Source of the DNA: G963674665 sp964609625
GTDB lineage: Bacteria > Desulfobacterota > Desulfovibrionia > Desulfovibrionales > Desulfovibrionaceae
Direction of reading: 5' to 3'
Length of the DNA: 64,000 nt
NCBI GenBank assembly: GCA_964609625.1
Contig: CAZSRS010000015.1
Location: 26,196 to 90,195 of the forward strand
Numbering within the stretch: the stretch's first letter is position 1; every line of letters starts with the position of its first letter. A program made the translations under genes and the position numbers. The notes below the pieces were generated by a model that saw nothing but the letters and a program-made list of their open reading frames with translations, searched no databases and had not been told where the DNA came from. This document shows positions 54,227 to 61,849 of this stretch, piece by piece.

Positions 54227-56809
54227 ATGAGACCCTTTTCGCAGATCAACGCGGCGTGTCTCTCGCGCTACCCGACGCTGTTGGCCGAATGGCTGCCCGG
54301 CGGGCGGGTGACGGGGCGAGAGTATGTGTGCTCCGGCCTTGCCGGCGGCAACGGCCGATCGCTGAGCGTCAATCTCCAGTCCGGCGTCTGGCGAGACTTT
54401 GCGACGGATGACGGCGGTACGGACCCCGTGAGTCTGTATGCCGCCATCAACCAGCTTGGCCAGGGCGATGCCGCGCGCAACCTGGAACGGACCCTGGGGC
54501 TGTTTCACGAGGCCGAAGCCCGGCAGGCACAGCGCGTTGCTGCGATCTATGAGTATCTTGACTCGGAACACCGTCTGCGTTTTCAGGTGGTTCGGTTTGC
54601 GCCCAAGGAGTTTCGACAGCGCCGCCCGGATGAAAATGGCGGATGGGTCTGGAGCGTCAAAGGGATCGAGCTTATCCCTTATCGTTTGCCCGAGGTGCTG
54701 AAGAACACGGACATCTTCATTGTCGAGGGAGAGAAGGACGCAGACCGGCTTGCTGCCCTGGGGCTTACCACCACCTGCAACGCCCAGGGCGCTGGCAAGT
54801 GGCGCGACGGCTACGCGAAATGGTTCGCTGGCAAATACGTCACCATCCTGCCAGACAATGACGTGCCAGGCCGCGCCCATGCCCGGCAAGTGGCTGCCTC
54901 CCTGGTGGCGGTGGCGCAAGAGGTCCGAATCCTGTCCCTGCCCGATCTTCCGCCCAAGGGTGATGTGTCCGACTGGCTCAATGCCGGTGGCACCAAGGCC
55001 CAGCTCCTTGCCCTGGTCAAGGCCGCTCCATGCTGTACGCCGTCCGCCGGATCTATCCCTGACATTGCACTTGGCGAGATCGCGCCCAGCGACCACACCG
55101 AAGAGCCTTCGCCCCCTACCGATTGGCAGATTGCCCGAGAGCTTTTTCCGCGCAGGCCATTCCCATGGCACGTCCTGCCTGCCGCCCTGGCTGCAAGTCT
55201 GCAACAGCTGGCCAGGAGTTGCGCCGGCAGCCCCAACCCCCAGCCCGGCTACGTGTTCTGCCTCATGGCTGCGGCCCTGGGCCGCACCGTGACTGTGGAA
55301 GCCAAGGCGTCCTGGCAGGAACCGTTGATTTTTTGGTGCCTGGACATTCGCGAATCTGGTGACGGCAAGACTTCGCCCATGTGGAAGCTGGCCCGACTCC
55401 TGGAAACTCGGCAGCAGCAAGAGCATGCCCGGCACGCGAAAGAGTCTGCCCGCTGGGAGCTGCTTCCAAACAACGAACGCAAAACCGTGCGCCCTCCGAT
55501 GCCGCCGCGGGGCTATTTCGCTTCCGACGTCACCATTGAGGGCCTGCACGCCGACCTGCACGCCCATCCCACTGGCGGCGTGGCACTGCTCTTGAACGAG
55601 GCATCCTCCCTGCTGACTTCCCAGGGCCAGTACAAGGCCGGCAAAGGCGCGGACCGGGAAGCCTGGCTGCGACTCTGGGACGGCAACGACGTCCGCATCG
55701 TCCGCGCCGGCAAAACGAGCTACCTCCACGGTGCGCGCGTGCAGGTCGCCGGGGGTATCCAGCCGGCCATTTTCGCGCGCGTTTTCGCTTCCGAGGACGG
55801 AATGTACCTTTCCGACGGCACCGTGTTCCGCGGGCTGTTCACCTACGAGCCCTCCACGCACTACGAGCTCACCGCCGAATCTTGGCAGCAGGAATCGCGG
55901 CAGGCCTGGGAACGCATCCTAGGCAACGCCCTCGCCTGGGCGGACTCGCATCGTGAGGCCGGCCCGCGCCCGTTGCACCTCAGCCCTGCCGCATTGGAGC
56001 TGCTGCTTTCCTGGCGAAATACACGGGATGCCCTCCGGCCATCGCTTCCCCCGGCCCTGCGAGGGTTTCTCCCGAAAAGCGTCTCCTATGCCCTGCGATT
56101 GGCTGGGTTGCTCCACTGCATCACGGCCTTTGCCCAGGACGAATCCCCATCCGAACGCATTGATGCGCCCACGCTCCAGCGCGGGGTGGACGTGGTGGAA
56201 TACTACCTCGGGCAGGCCGTGGATGCCGTCCGGTTGCTCACGTTCGGCACAACGGCCCCGCCGGTGGAGGCCTCGGAACGGACCATTCTTCTCGGGACAG
56301 TCCTGGAGAGCCTGCGCGGGGAGATCGACAATGGCCGTCTGGCCGTGGGCTTCATCCAAGCCCGCTACAATGCCACCGCTCCGCCGGAAGCGCGGATGAA
56401 CTCCCCTCATGCCATGGGCAGCTTGCTCAGGAGCGCCGGGCTGACCATCTCCGACGGCCGCCATCATGCCAACGGCAAAATCGGCGTGCGATGCCTGGAA
56501 TGGGATGACAAGACTGAGGCCCTCATCAAGGCAAGTCCATGTTGTCCATCTTGTCCACAACCAGAGGAGGCATGTGGCGTCTCGGGCATGGACTTCCAGC
56601 ACACCAAGTCCACGATGTCCACGCAACCCGAGCGCCCGGCATGGACTTCGAGGACTTCCCCTGGGCAAAGTCCATCCCCGCAAGCCGGTGCCAGCAGTGC
56701 ACCCATGGACTTTGTGGACAAAATGGACTTCCCCGCTGGCAGTGCGGAAAAGACCATGGCCGGGAGTCTTGAGGACGCCTTCGCCACCTCGGAGGCCGGC
56801 CATGTGTAA
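54227..56809 (+). CDS. Toprim / DUF3987 replication protein
   Basis: An 860-aa element replication protein. Residues about 1-100 resemble a primase N-terminal region (FATDDGGTDPVSLYAA). Residues about 155-245 are a Toprim domain (DIFIVEGEKDADRLAALGL, ILPDNDVPGRAHA). Residues from about 300 are DUF3987 with RESGDGKTSP near residue 380, a P-loop-like ATPase. The last 90 codons are low-complexity and rich in tggac and gtcca copies. ATG 54227 follows GAAGGA; TTG 54209 would extend it. Likely primase-helicase for extrachromosomal copying. Confidence 0.85.
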   Translation: MRPFSQINAACLSRYPTLLAEWLPGGRVTGREYVCSGLAGGNGRSLSVNLQSGVWRDFATDDGGTDPVSLYAAINQLGQGDAARNLERTLGLFHEAEARQAQRVAAIYEYLDSEHRLRFQVVRFAPKEFRQRRPDENGGWVWSVKGIELIPYRLPEVLKNTDIFIVEGEKDADRLAALGLTTTCNAQGAGKWRDGYAKWFAGKYVTILPDNDVPGRAHARQVAASLVAVAQEVRILSLPDLPPKGDVSDWLNAGGTKAQLLALVKAAPCCTPSAGSIPDIALGEIAPSDHTEEPSPPTDWQIARELFPRRPFPWHVLPAALAASLQQLARSCAGSPNPQPGYVFCLMAAALGRTVTVEAKASWQEPLIFWCLDIRESGDGKTSPMWKLARLLETRQQQEHARHAKESARWELLPNNERKTVRPPMPPRGYFASDVTIEGLHADLHAHPTGGVALLLNEASSLLTSQGQYKAGKGADREAWLRLWDGNDVRIVRAGKTSYLHGARVQVAGGIQPAIFARVFASEDGMYLSDGTVFRGLFTYEPSTHYELTAESWQQESRQAWERILGNALAWADSHREAGPRPLHLSPAALELLLSWRNTRDALRPSLPPALRGFLPKSVSYALRLAGLLHCITAFAQDESPSERIDAPTLQRGVDVVEYYLGQAVDAVRLLTFGTTAPPVEASERTILLGTVLESLRGEIDNGRLAVGFIQARYNATAPPEARMNSPHAMGSLLRSAGLTISDGRHHANGKIGVRCLEWDDKTEALIKASPCCPSCPQPEEACGVSGMDFQHTKSTMSTQPERPAWTSRTSPGQSPSPQAGASSAPMDFVDKMDFPAGSAEKTMAGSLEDAFATSEAGHV
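56532..56733. repeat. Cluster of GTCCA/TGGAC copies in the replication gene end
   Basis: About twelve copies of gtcca or tggac, often as aagtccat or atggactt, in direct and inverted orientation within 200 bases near the 3' end of the replication gene. Iteron-like; may bind the replication protein or act as an origin. Spacing is irregular. Confidence 0.45.
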
Positions 56810-56865
56810 CGGTATACGCCCTGGAGGGCGGCATCTTTCGGAAACAGCAACAGCCCATAGCCAGC

Positions 56866-56955
56866 CTACCCTACGTGGGCACGCCCACGTTCGGGAGCTG
56901 GCCGGGGGCGCTGCCCCCTGGACCCCCGGCACGGCCCCACAGCCCGTAACGGGAG
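56866..56955. other. Candidate oriT: cluster of inverted repeats
   Basis: Between the replication gene and mobC: ACGTGGGC/GCCCACGT (56873-56890, 2-base loop), GGGGGC/GCCCCC (56904-56918), CCGGGGG/CCCCCGG (56902-56929) and CCCGT/ACGGG (56943-56953). Such clusters before mobC are typical of MOBP transfer origins. The nick site is not identified. Confidence 0.5.
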
Positions 56956-56962
56956 ACGCGCC

Positions 56963-57265
56963 ATGAGTCGCCAGCTGTGGATTAAAATCCGCGTCTCCGA
57001 GGAGGAAAAGGCCCTCTTCGAGGCCAAGGCCGTCGCCGCGGGCATGACCCTGGCCGACCTCATCCGCCATCGCCTGTTGGCCTATCGCCTGCGGCAATCC
57101 GCCGCTGAGCGCGAACGCCTGCTCCAACTGGCGCGCCTGGGCAACAACCTCAACCAGATCGCCCGCTGGGTGAATACCTACAAAGGCGGCATCGACACCA
57201 TCGACGTGGTCACCCGGCTGGAGGCGCTTCTGCGCGAGGCCCGCAAGGAGCCGCCGTGTACATGA
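56963..57265 (+). CDS. mobC: MobC-type relaxosome protein
   Basis: A 100-aa small basic protein. SEEEKALFEAKAVAAGMTLADLIRHRLL is the ribbon-helix-helix DNA-binding part and LARLGNNLNQIARWVN the conserved MobC segment. It helps the relaxase melt and nick oriT. GGGAG precedes ATG 56963. Overlaps the relaxase gene by 10 bases. Confidence 0.88.
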   Translation: MSRQLWIKIRVSEEEKALFEAKAVAAGMTLADLIRHRLLAYRLRQSAAERERLLQLARLGNNLNQIARWVNTYKGGIDTIDVVTRLEALLREARKEPPCT

Positions 57266-58797
57266 AGGTCTTTCCGCACGGCAAGGGAGCCGGGGCCGAT
57301 CCCGTCCGCTACCTGTTGCGCCGCGACTACCCTGGCCGGGAGGACGCGCCGCCCAGCGTTCTGCGTGGCGACCCCGAAGTCACCGTGCAGCTCATCGACT
57401 CCCAGGATCGCGTCTGGAAGTTCACCGCAGGCGTGCTGAGCTGGGCGCCCGGCGAGAAGATCACGGCGGAGAAGGAACGCGAGGTCATGGACGCCTTCGA
57501 ATCGGTAGCCTTCGCCGGTCTGGAACCCGACCAGTACGACATTCTCTGGGTTCAGCACGCCCACGCCGGGCATCACGAGCTGCACTTCGTCATTCCGCGC
57601 CTGGAGCTGTCCACGGGCAAGGCCTTCAACCCTTGCCCGCCCGGCTGGCAGAAGGACTTCGACGTTTTCCGCGACCTCTTCAACTGGCGGGAAGGCTGGG
57701 CCAGGCCGGACGACCCGGAGCGCATTCGGCCATACCGTCCCGCGCACACGGACTTGGCCCGCGCCCGACGCATCCGCTGGGGGCAGGCCACGCCCGAGGA
57801 TGCGCAGGAGGATCCGCGCAAGCTGATCCACGACTTCATCGCCCAGCGCATCGAGGCCGGCATGGTCAGCAACCGGGCGGAACTGGTGCAGGCCCTGCAC
57901 GAGGTCGGACTCGCGACGCCGCGCCAGGGCAAGGACTATCTCACGGTCCACGATCCCGATTCCGGGGCTCGAATCCGCATGAAAGGAGGTATCTATTGTG
58001 AGCATTGGCGACTTGAGCAACAAGCTCAAGGACAGGATGCAGCAGGACCGCGAGCAGATGGAACTGATCGCGCGCAGCGAGTTGGAGCACTTGCAGCAGA
58101 GCTTACGCAAGTCGTCGCAACACGCGCTGCATACAATCGAAGCCGATATTGCAGGCAAGGCAGAGACTTTGAGCAGCGCCATCGCGTCCCAACTGCATCA
58201 CTTGAGCATCCAGACCACGTCTTTGCGCAAATCCCTGACCACGGTGTGGCTACGAACAACGGCCTTGGGGATCTGCCTGCTCCTGGGCCTGAGCCTGGGC
58301 GCATGGGGCCTCACCGCGATCATGAGCACCCACATCAGCGACCTCTGGCAGCAGATCAAAAAGTTGCGCGAGACAGAAACGCAGTTGCAGGCGACCATCG
58401 CCAATCTGGAACAGCAATCCTGGGGGATTCGACTGGAGCAGCACGAGAATGGCCGCTTCATCGTTCTCCCGCCAAAGGCCTCCATCGAACCGGGATGGAC
58501 CATCCACAATCGCAAGGCCTTCAAACTGGAGTAGCCCATGAGCATTACAGAGTTGGAACGCCATCTTCTGGACGGGCTGAAGAAGCTCGAACAGGAATGC
58601 CACGCCATCCAGGCAGCCCACGACCAACGCCTGAACAAACTGAGCGCCGAACTGCATTCCCAGGCCCAGCACATGCAGCAGCTCAGCGAATTCTACAAAA
58701 ACTTGGAGCCGCTGTTGCAGCAGTTGAACGTCTTGTTGCGCAACGCAGGATAGCCAGATGGAACGCCCATCGCGCGGCGCAGGATGTTGAACGCTAA
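57256..58797 (+). CDS. mobA: MOBP5-type relaxase (MbeA-like)
   Basis: A 513-aa relaxase, close to ColE1 MbeA in length (517). Residues 1-240 are the relaxase domain: VRYLLRR with catalytic Tyr19; H101, E108 and H110 in the HELHFVIPRLEL segment, spaced as His-Glu-Asn in MbeA but with His replacing Asn. GTG 57256 has AAGGAG five bases upstream. From about residue 245 its frame overlaps mobB and mobD, which are read in another frame, so the protein there is constrained by two codes and looks low-complexity. It nicks oriT for conjugal transfer with a helper. Confidence 0.85.
   Translation: MYMKVFPHGKGAGADPVRYLLRRDYPGREDAPPSVLRGDPEVTVQLIDSQDRVWKFTAGVLSWAPGEKITAEKEREVMDAFESVAFAGLEPDQYDILWVQHAHAGHHELHFVIPRLELSTGKAFNPCPPGWQKDFDVFRDLFNWREGWARPDDPERIRPYRPAHTDLARARRIRWGQATPEDAQEDPRKLIHDFIAQRIEAGMVSNRAELVQALHEVGLATPRQGKDYLTVHDPDSGARIRMKGGIYCEHWRLEQQAQGQDAAGPRADGTDRAQRVGALAAELTQVVATRAAYNRSRYCRQGRDFEQRHRVPTASLEHPDHVFAQIPDHGVATNNGLGDLPAPGPEPGRMGPHRDHEHPHQRPLAADQKVARDRNAVAGDHRQSGTAILGDSTGAAREWPLHRSPAKGLHRTGMDHPQSQGLQTGVAHEHYRVGTPSSGRAEEARTGMPRHPGSPRPTPEQTERRTAFPGPAHAAAQRILQKLGAAVAAVERLVAQRRIARWNAHRAAQDVER
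57998..58534 (+). CDS. mobB: MobB-like membrane/coiled-coil mobilization protein (nested)
   Basis: A 178-aa protein wholly inside the relaxase gene in another frame, as mbeB is inside mbeA in ColE1. It has coiled-coil helices (about 10-75), one membrane segment (TTALGICLLLGLSLGAWGL, about 88-106), a second coiled coil and a short C-terminal domain. GTG 57998 has AAAGGAGGT seven bases upstream, one of the best ribosome sites in the window. Likely stabilises the relaxosome at the membrane. Confidence 0.85.
   Translation: MSIGDLSNKLKDRMQQDREQMELIARSELEHLQQSLRKSSQHALHTIEADIAGKAETLSSAIASQLHHLSIQTTSLRKSLTTVWLRTTALGICLLLGLSLGAWGLTAIMSTHISDLWQQIKKLRETETQLQATIANLEQQSWGIRLEQHENGRFIVLPPKASIEPGWTIHNRKAFKLE
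58538..58753 (+). CDS. mobD: MobD/MbeD-like coiled-coil protein (nested)
   Basis: A 71-aa coiled coil, SITELERHLLDGLKKLEQEC at its start, matching the MbeD/MobD style, also inside the relaxase frame. ACTGGAG lies upstream of ATG 58538, 4 bases after the mobB stop. In ColE1 MbeD acts in entry exclusion or mobilization. Confidence 0.75.
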   Translation: MSITELERHLLDGLKKLEQECHAIQAAHDQRLNKLSAELHSQAQHMQQLSEFYKNLEPLLQQLNVLLRNAG

Positions 58798-58819
58798 CCC
58801 CAACCACAAGGAGCCGATC

Positions 58820-59050
58820 ATGTCCGACACCACCCTCTCACCTCTCGCGTGTTACAATGAAGTCTTTGGCCTACGTGTGTCCCTTGCCGAACGCTACCCA
58901 GGGGACACCACCTTCCTCTTCCAACTGTCCGAGGCTTTGGAGCTGCTCGGCCGCCACGGCTGCCTTGACCCCGGCATCGCGGCACGGATTCAGACCCATC
59001 TGCACGCCATCAGGGTGAAGCTGGGCGAGATTCCTGACAATCTGCTCTGA
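58820..59050 (+). CDS. Small protein of unknown function in the mob module
   Basis: A 76-aa protein from ATG 58820 (AAGGAG upstream), helical, with FLFQLSEALELLGRHGCLDPG. Separate frame after the relaxase stop, 22 bases on. No recognised family. Possibly a MobE-like or addiction accessory; no evidence for either. Confidence 0.6.
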   Translation: MSDTTLSPLACYNEVFGLRVSLAERYPGDTTFLFQLSEALELLGRHGCLDPGIAARIQTHLHAIRVKLGEIPDNLL

Positions 59051-59406
59051 TTGCCCTTTCTGCTTTGATGAAGCGCCGCTAGAATCGCTCATGCCAACCA
59101 TTGGAGCATCGCCTGGCTGGTATGAGCGATTCGTATTTGTGCCGAATGCCCCCATTGCCATTGCACTTTGCCTCCGAAAGACAATGCAGCATCGCGCCAG
59201 GACCTTATTTTACCGTACATCTTCACGACGGCTAAATCATACCTCTTTGGGCTGTAATTTGACCATGCTACCAGCAGTAAATGAAGCGGCCGGGATACGA
59301 ATCCACGACTTTGACCTCTTGCCCACGCTGACCTCTTGCCCACGCTTGCGTTCGTCGATATTGCTTGTTACCGTATCATACGATGCATCGGAACCATGGG
59401 GCGAAT
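59051..59406. other. Gap between mob and hsd modules, with a tandem repeat
   Basis: A 356-base gap marking the join between mobilization and restriction cargo. It holds two copies of tgacctcttgcccacgc in tandem at 59312-59345. The text near 59290 looks slightly like a reverse tRNA T-arm but does not fold into a tRNA. The hsdR promoter must be in here; no clear hexamers. Confidence 0.45.
59312..59345. repeat. Two tandem 17-base repeats
   Basis: tgacctcttgcccacgc occurs exactly twice end to end (59312-59328 and 59329-59345), 60 bases before hsdR. Possible regulatory operator or a junction scar. Confidence 0.7.
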
Positions 59407-61845
59407 ATGGTCGGCACCCTCAGCGAGCGAGACGTCTGCACCAAATTCATCACGCCCGCCCTCGTCAAGGCGGGGTGGGATCGGATGACGCAGCTGCGGG
59501 AGGAGGTCAGCTTCACCAAGGGCCGCATCATCGTACGCGGCAAGCTCGTGTCTCGAGGCAAGGGCAAAAGAGCCGACTACATCCTCTATTTCAAACCAAA
59601 CATCCCGTTGGCCCTCATTGAGGCCAAGGATATGACCCATCCCGTAGGGGATGGGATGCAGCAGGCTCTCGGGTACGCCGAGGTGCTGAATATCCCCTTT
59701 GTCTTTGCCTCGAACGGCCAGGGGTTTCTTTTTCACGATCGGACAGGATTGCGGGCCGAGAAAGAGACAGTGCTCCCCCTGGAGGCCTTTCCCTCTCCCG
59801 ATGAGCTGTGGGCCACCTATCGAACCTGGAAAGGCCTGACGCCGGATGCTGAACGCATCGTCCTGCAGAACTACTACGATGACGGCAGCGGCAAGACGCC
59901 CCGTTACTACCAGGTCAACGCCATCAACGCCACGGTGGAGGCCATCGCCAAGGGGCAGGATCGCATCCTGCTGGTCATGGCCACCGGCACCGGCAAGACA
60001 TACACCGCCTTCCAAATCCTCTGGCGGCTCTGGAAGTCCGGCCTCAAGAAGCGCATCCTGTTCCTCGCCGACCGCAATGTGCTCGTGGACCAGACCATGG
60101 TCAACGACTTCCGCCCGTTCGGCTCGGCAATGGCCAAGCTCAGCACTGCCAGCAAGACTATTGAGCGTTGCGACGGCACCAAGGTACAGCTCGTCACGGC
60201 CATCGACTCCAAGCGACGGGTGGACACGTCGTACGAAATCTATCTGGGGCTATACCAGGCCATCACCGGCCCGGAGGAGCGCCAGAAGCTCTACCGGGAG
60301 TTCTCGCCTGAATTCTTCGACTGTATCGTCATCGATGAATGCCACCGGGGCAGCGCGGCGGAAGACTCGGTATGGCGGGATATTCTGGAGCACTTCTCCT
60401 CGGCCACACAGATAGGCCTCACCGCCACGCCCAAGGAAACCAAGTACGCTTCGAATATCGGCTACTTTGGCGACCCCGTGTACACCTATTCGCTCAAGCA
60501 GGGCATCCGGGACGGTTTCCTCGCACCATACAAAGTGGTCAAGATCCATATTGACCGCGACATCGAAGGCTACCGGCCGGAGCTGGGCACCGTGGATCGC
60601 TTCGGCAACGAAGTGGAGGATCGGCTTTACAACCAGAAGGATTTCGACCGGACCCTTGTCCTGGATGACCGCACGCGCCTTATCGCGCGGAAGGTGACGG
60701 AGTTCCTCAAGGCGTCAGGGGACCGATTTCAGAAGACCATTATCTTCTGCGTGGACCAGGAGCACGCCGCTCGCATGCGACAGGCCCTCGTCAATGAAAA
60801 CAGTGACCTGTGCGAGGAGAACCACCGATACGTCATGCGCATCACCGGCAACGACGCCGAGGGCTGCGACCAGATCAGCAATTTCATCGATCCCGAATCC
60901 AGATATCCCGTTCTGGTGACCACCTCGCGTCTCTTGTCCACCGGGGTGGATGCCCAGACCTGTCGGCTCATCGTGCTGGAGCGGGAAATCGCCTCCATGA
61001 CCGAGTTCAAGCAGATTGTCGGGCGGGGCACCCGCATCCACGAAGACACTCGCAAGTTCTATTTCACCATCATGGACTTCCGGGGAGCCACCAATCTCTT
61101 TGCCGACAAGGACTTCGACGGCGAGCCCGTGCAAGTCTACCGGCCTGGGGAGAATGACACCCCCGTCCCTCCTGATGCGCCCCCCGTGGACGAAGAGGGC
61201 AATCCCCTGCCGGATGCGCCTGGCGAGGAGGAAGTGGTGGTGGATGGGCTCTCGGACGATGCATCGGGAGAGGATGCCTCCAGAAAGGTCTATGTGGACG
61301 GCGTGGCCGTGTCCATCCTCACCGAGCGGGTGCAGTATCTGGATGCCCATGGCAAGCTCATCACCGAGAGCCTGCGGGACTTCACCAGACGCACGCTGAA
61401 GGACCATTTTGCCAGCATGGACGATTTTCTGCGCCGCTGGAATGATGCCGAACGCAAACAGGCCCTGTTGGAGGAGCTGGCCGGCGAAGGGCTGCCCCTG
61501 GAACAGTTGAGCCGGGAGGTGGACAAGGACCTGGACCCCTTCGACCTCATCTGCCATCTGGCCTTCGACCGACCGCCCCTGACCAGAAAGGAACGCGCCG
61601 AGAACGTCCGCAAGCGGGACGTCTTCGCCAGGTATGGCGACCAGGCCAGGACGGTCCTGGAGGCCCTTCTGGACAAGTATCAGGATGTCGGCGTCATCAA
61701 CCTGGACGACCTTGGCCTGCTTACGATACCACCGCTCTCGGCCCTGGGCACGCCCGTCCAACTGCTCAGGCTCTTTGGCGGCCGGGACGGCTTTGCCCGC
61801 GCCGTCCATGACCTGCAATCCGAACTGTACCGCGGAGTCGCCTGA
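59407..61845 (+). CDS. hsdR: Type I restriction endonuclease subunit R
   Basis: An 812-aa translocase-nuclease of the EcoEI branch. Residues about 40-100 are the PD-ExK nuclease (RADYILYF, ALIEAKD). The SF2 motor has ATGTGKTYTAF, IDECHRGSA (DEAH-like), GLTATPKE and QIVGRGTRIHED. A C-terminal region about 630-800 binds HsdM. ATG 59407 follows GGGGCGA; ATG 59383 is the alternative. First gene of the operon; hsdM starts 5 bases after its stop. Confidence 0.94.
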   Translation: MVGTLSERDVCTKFITPALVKAGWDRMTQLREEVSFTKGRIIVRGKLVSRGKGKRADYILYFKPNIPLALIEAKDMTHPVGDGMQQALGYAEVLNIPFVFASNGQGFLFHDRTGLRAEKETVLPLEAFPSPDELWATYRTWKGLTPDAERIVLQNYYDDGSGKTPRYYQVNAINATVEAIAKGQDRILLVMATGTGKTYTAFQILWRLWKSGLKKRILFLADRNVLVDQTMVNDFRPFGSAMAKLSTASKTIERCDGTKVQLVTAIDSKRRVDTSYEIYLGLYQAITGPEERQKLYREFSPEFFDCIVIDECHRGSAAEDSVWRDILEHFSSATQIGLTATPKETKYASNIGYFGDPVYTYSLKQGIRDGFLAPYKVVKIHIDRDIEGYRPELGTVDRFGNEVEDRLYNQKDFDRTLVLDDRTRLIARKVTEFLKASGDRFQKTIIFCVDQEHAARMRQALVNENSDLCEENHRYVMRITGNDAEGCDQISNFIDPESRYPVLVTTSRLLSTGVDAQTCRLIVLEREIASMTEFKQIVGRGTRIHEDTRKFYFTIMDFRGATNLFADKDFDGEPVQVYRPGENDTPVPPDAPPVDEEGNPLPDAPGEEEVVVDGLSDDASGEDASRKVYVDGVAVSILTERVQYLDAHGKLITESLRDFTRRTLKDHFASMDDFLRRWNDAERKQALLEELAGEGLPLEQLSREVDKDLDPFDLICHLAFDRPPLTRKERAENVRKRDVFARYGDQARTVLEALLDKYQDVGVINLDDLGLLTIPPLSALGTPVQLLRLFGGRDGFARAVHDLQSELYRGVA

Positions 61846-61849
61846 ACCA

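Noticed and set aside
54203..55861. 552-codon minus-strand frame opposite the replication gene
   Set aside because: The Toprim and P-loop-like motifs are on the plus strand.
57990..58797. Relaxase tail as a frameshift artefact
   Set aside because: The total length equals ColE1 MbeA and the nested-gene layout is the same, so a genuine overlap is more likely than an error.
59285..59345. Reverse-strand tRNA or attachment-site remnant
   Set aside because: A T-arm-like stretch exists, but no acceptor stem, anticodon arm or D-arm can be formed.
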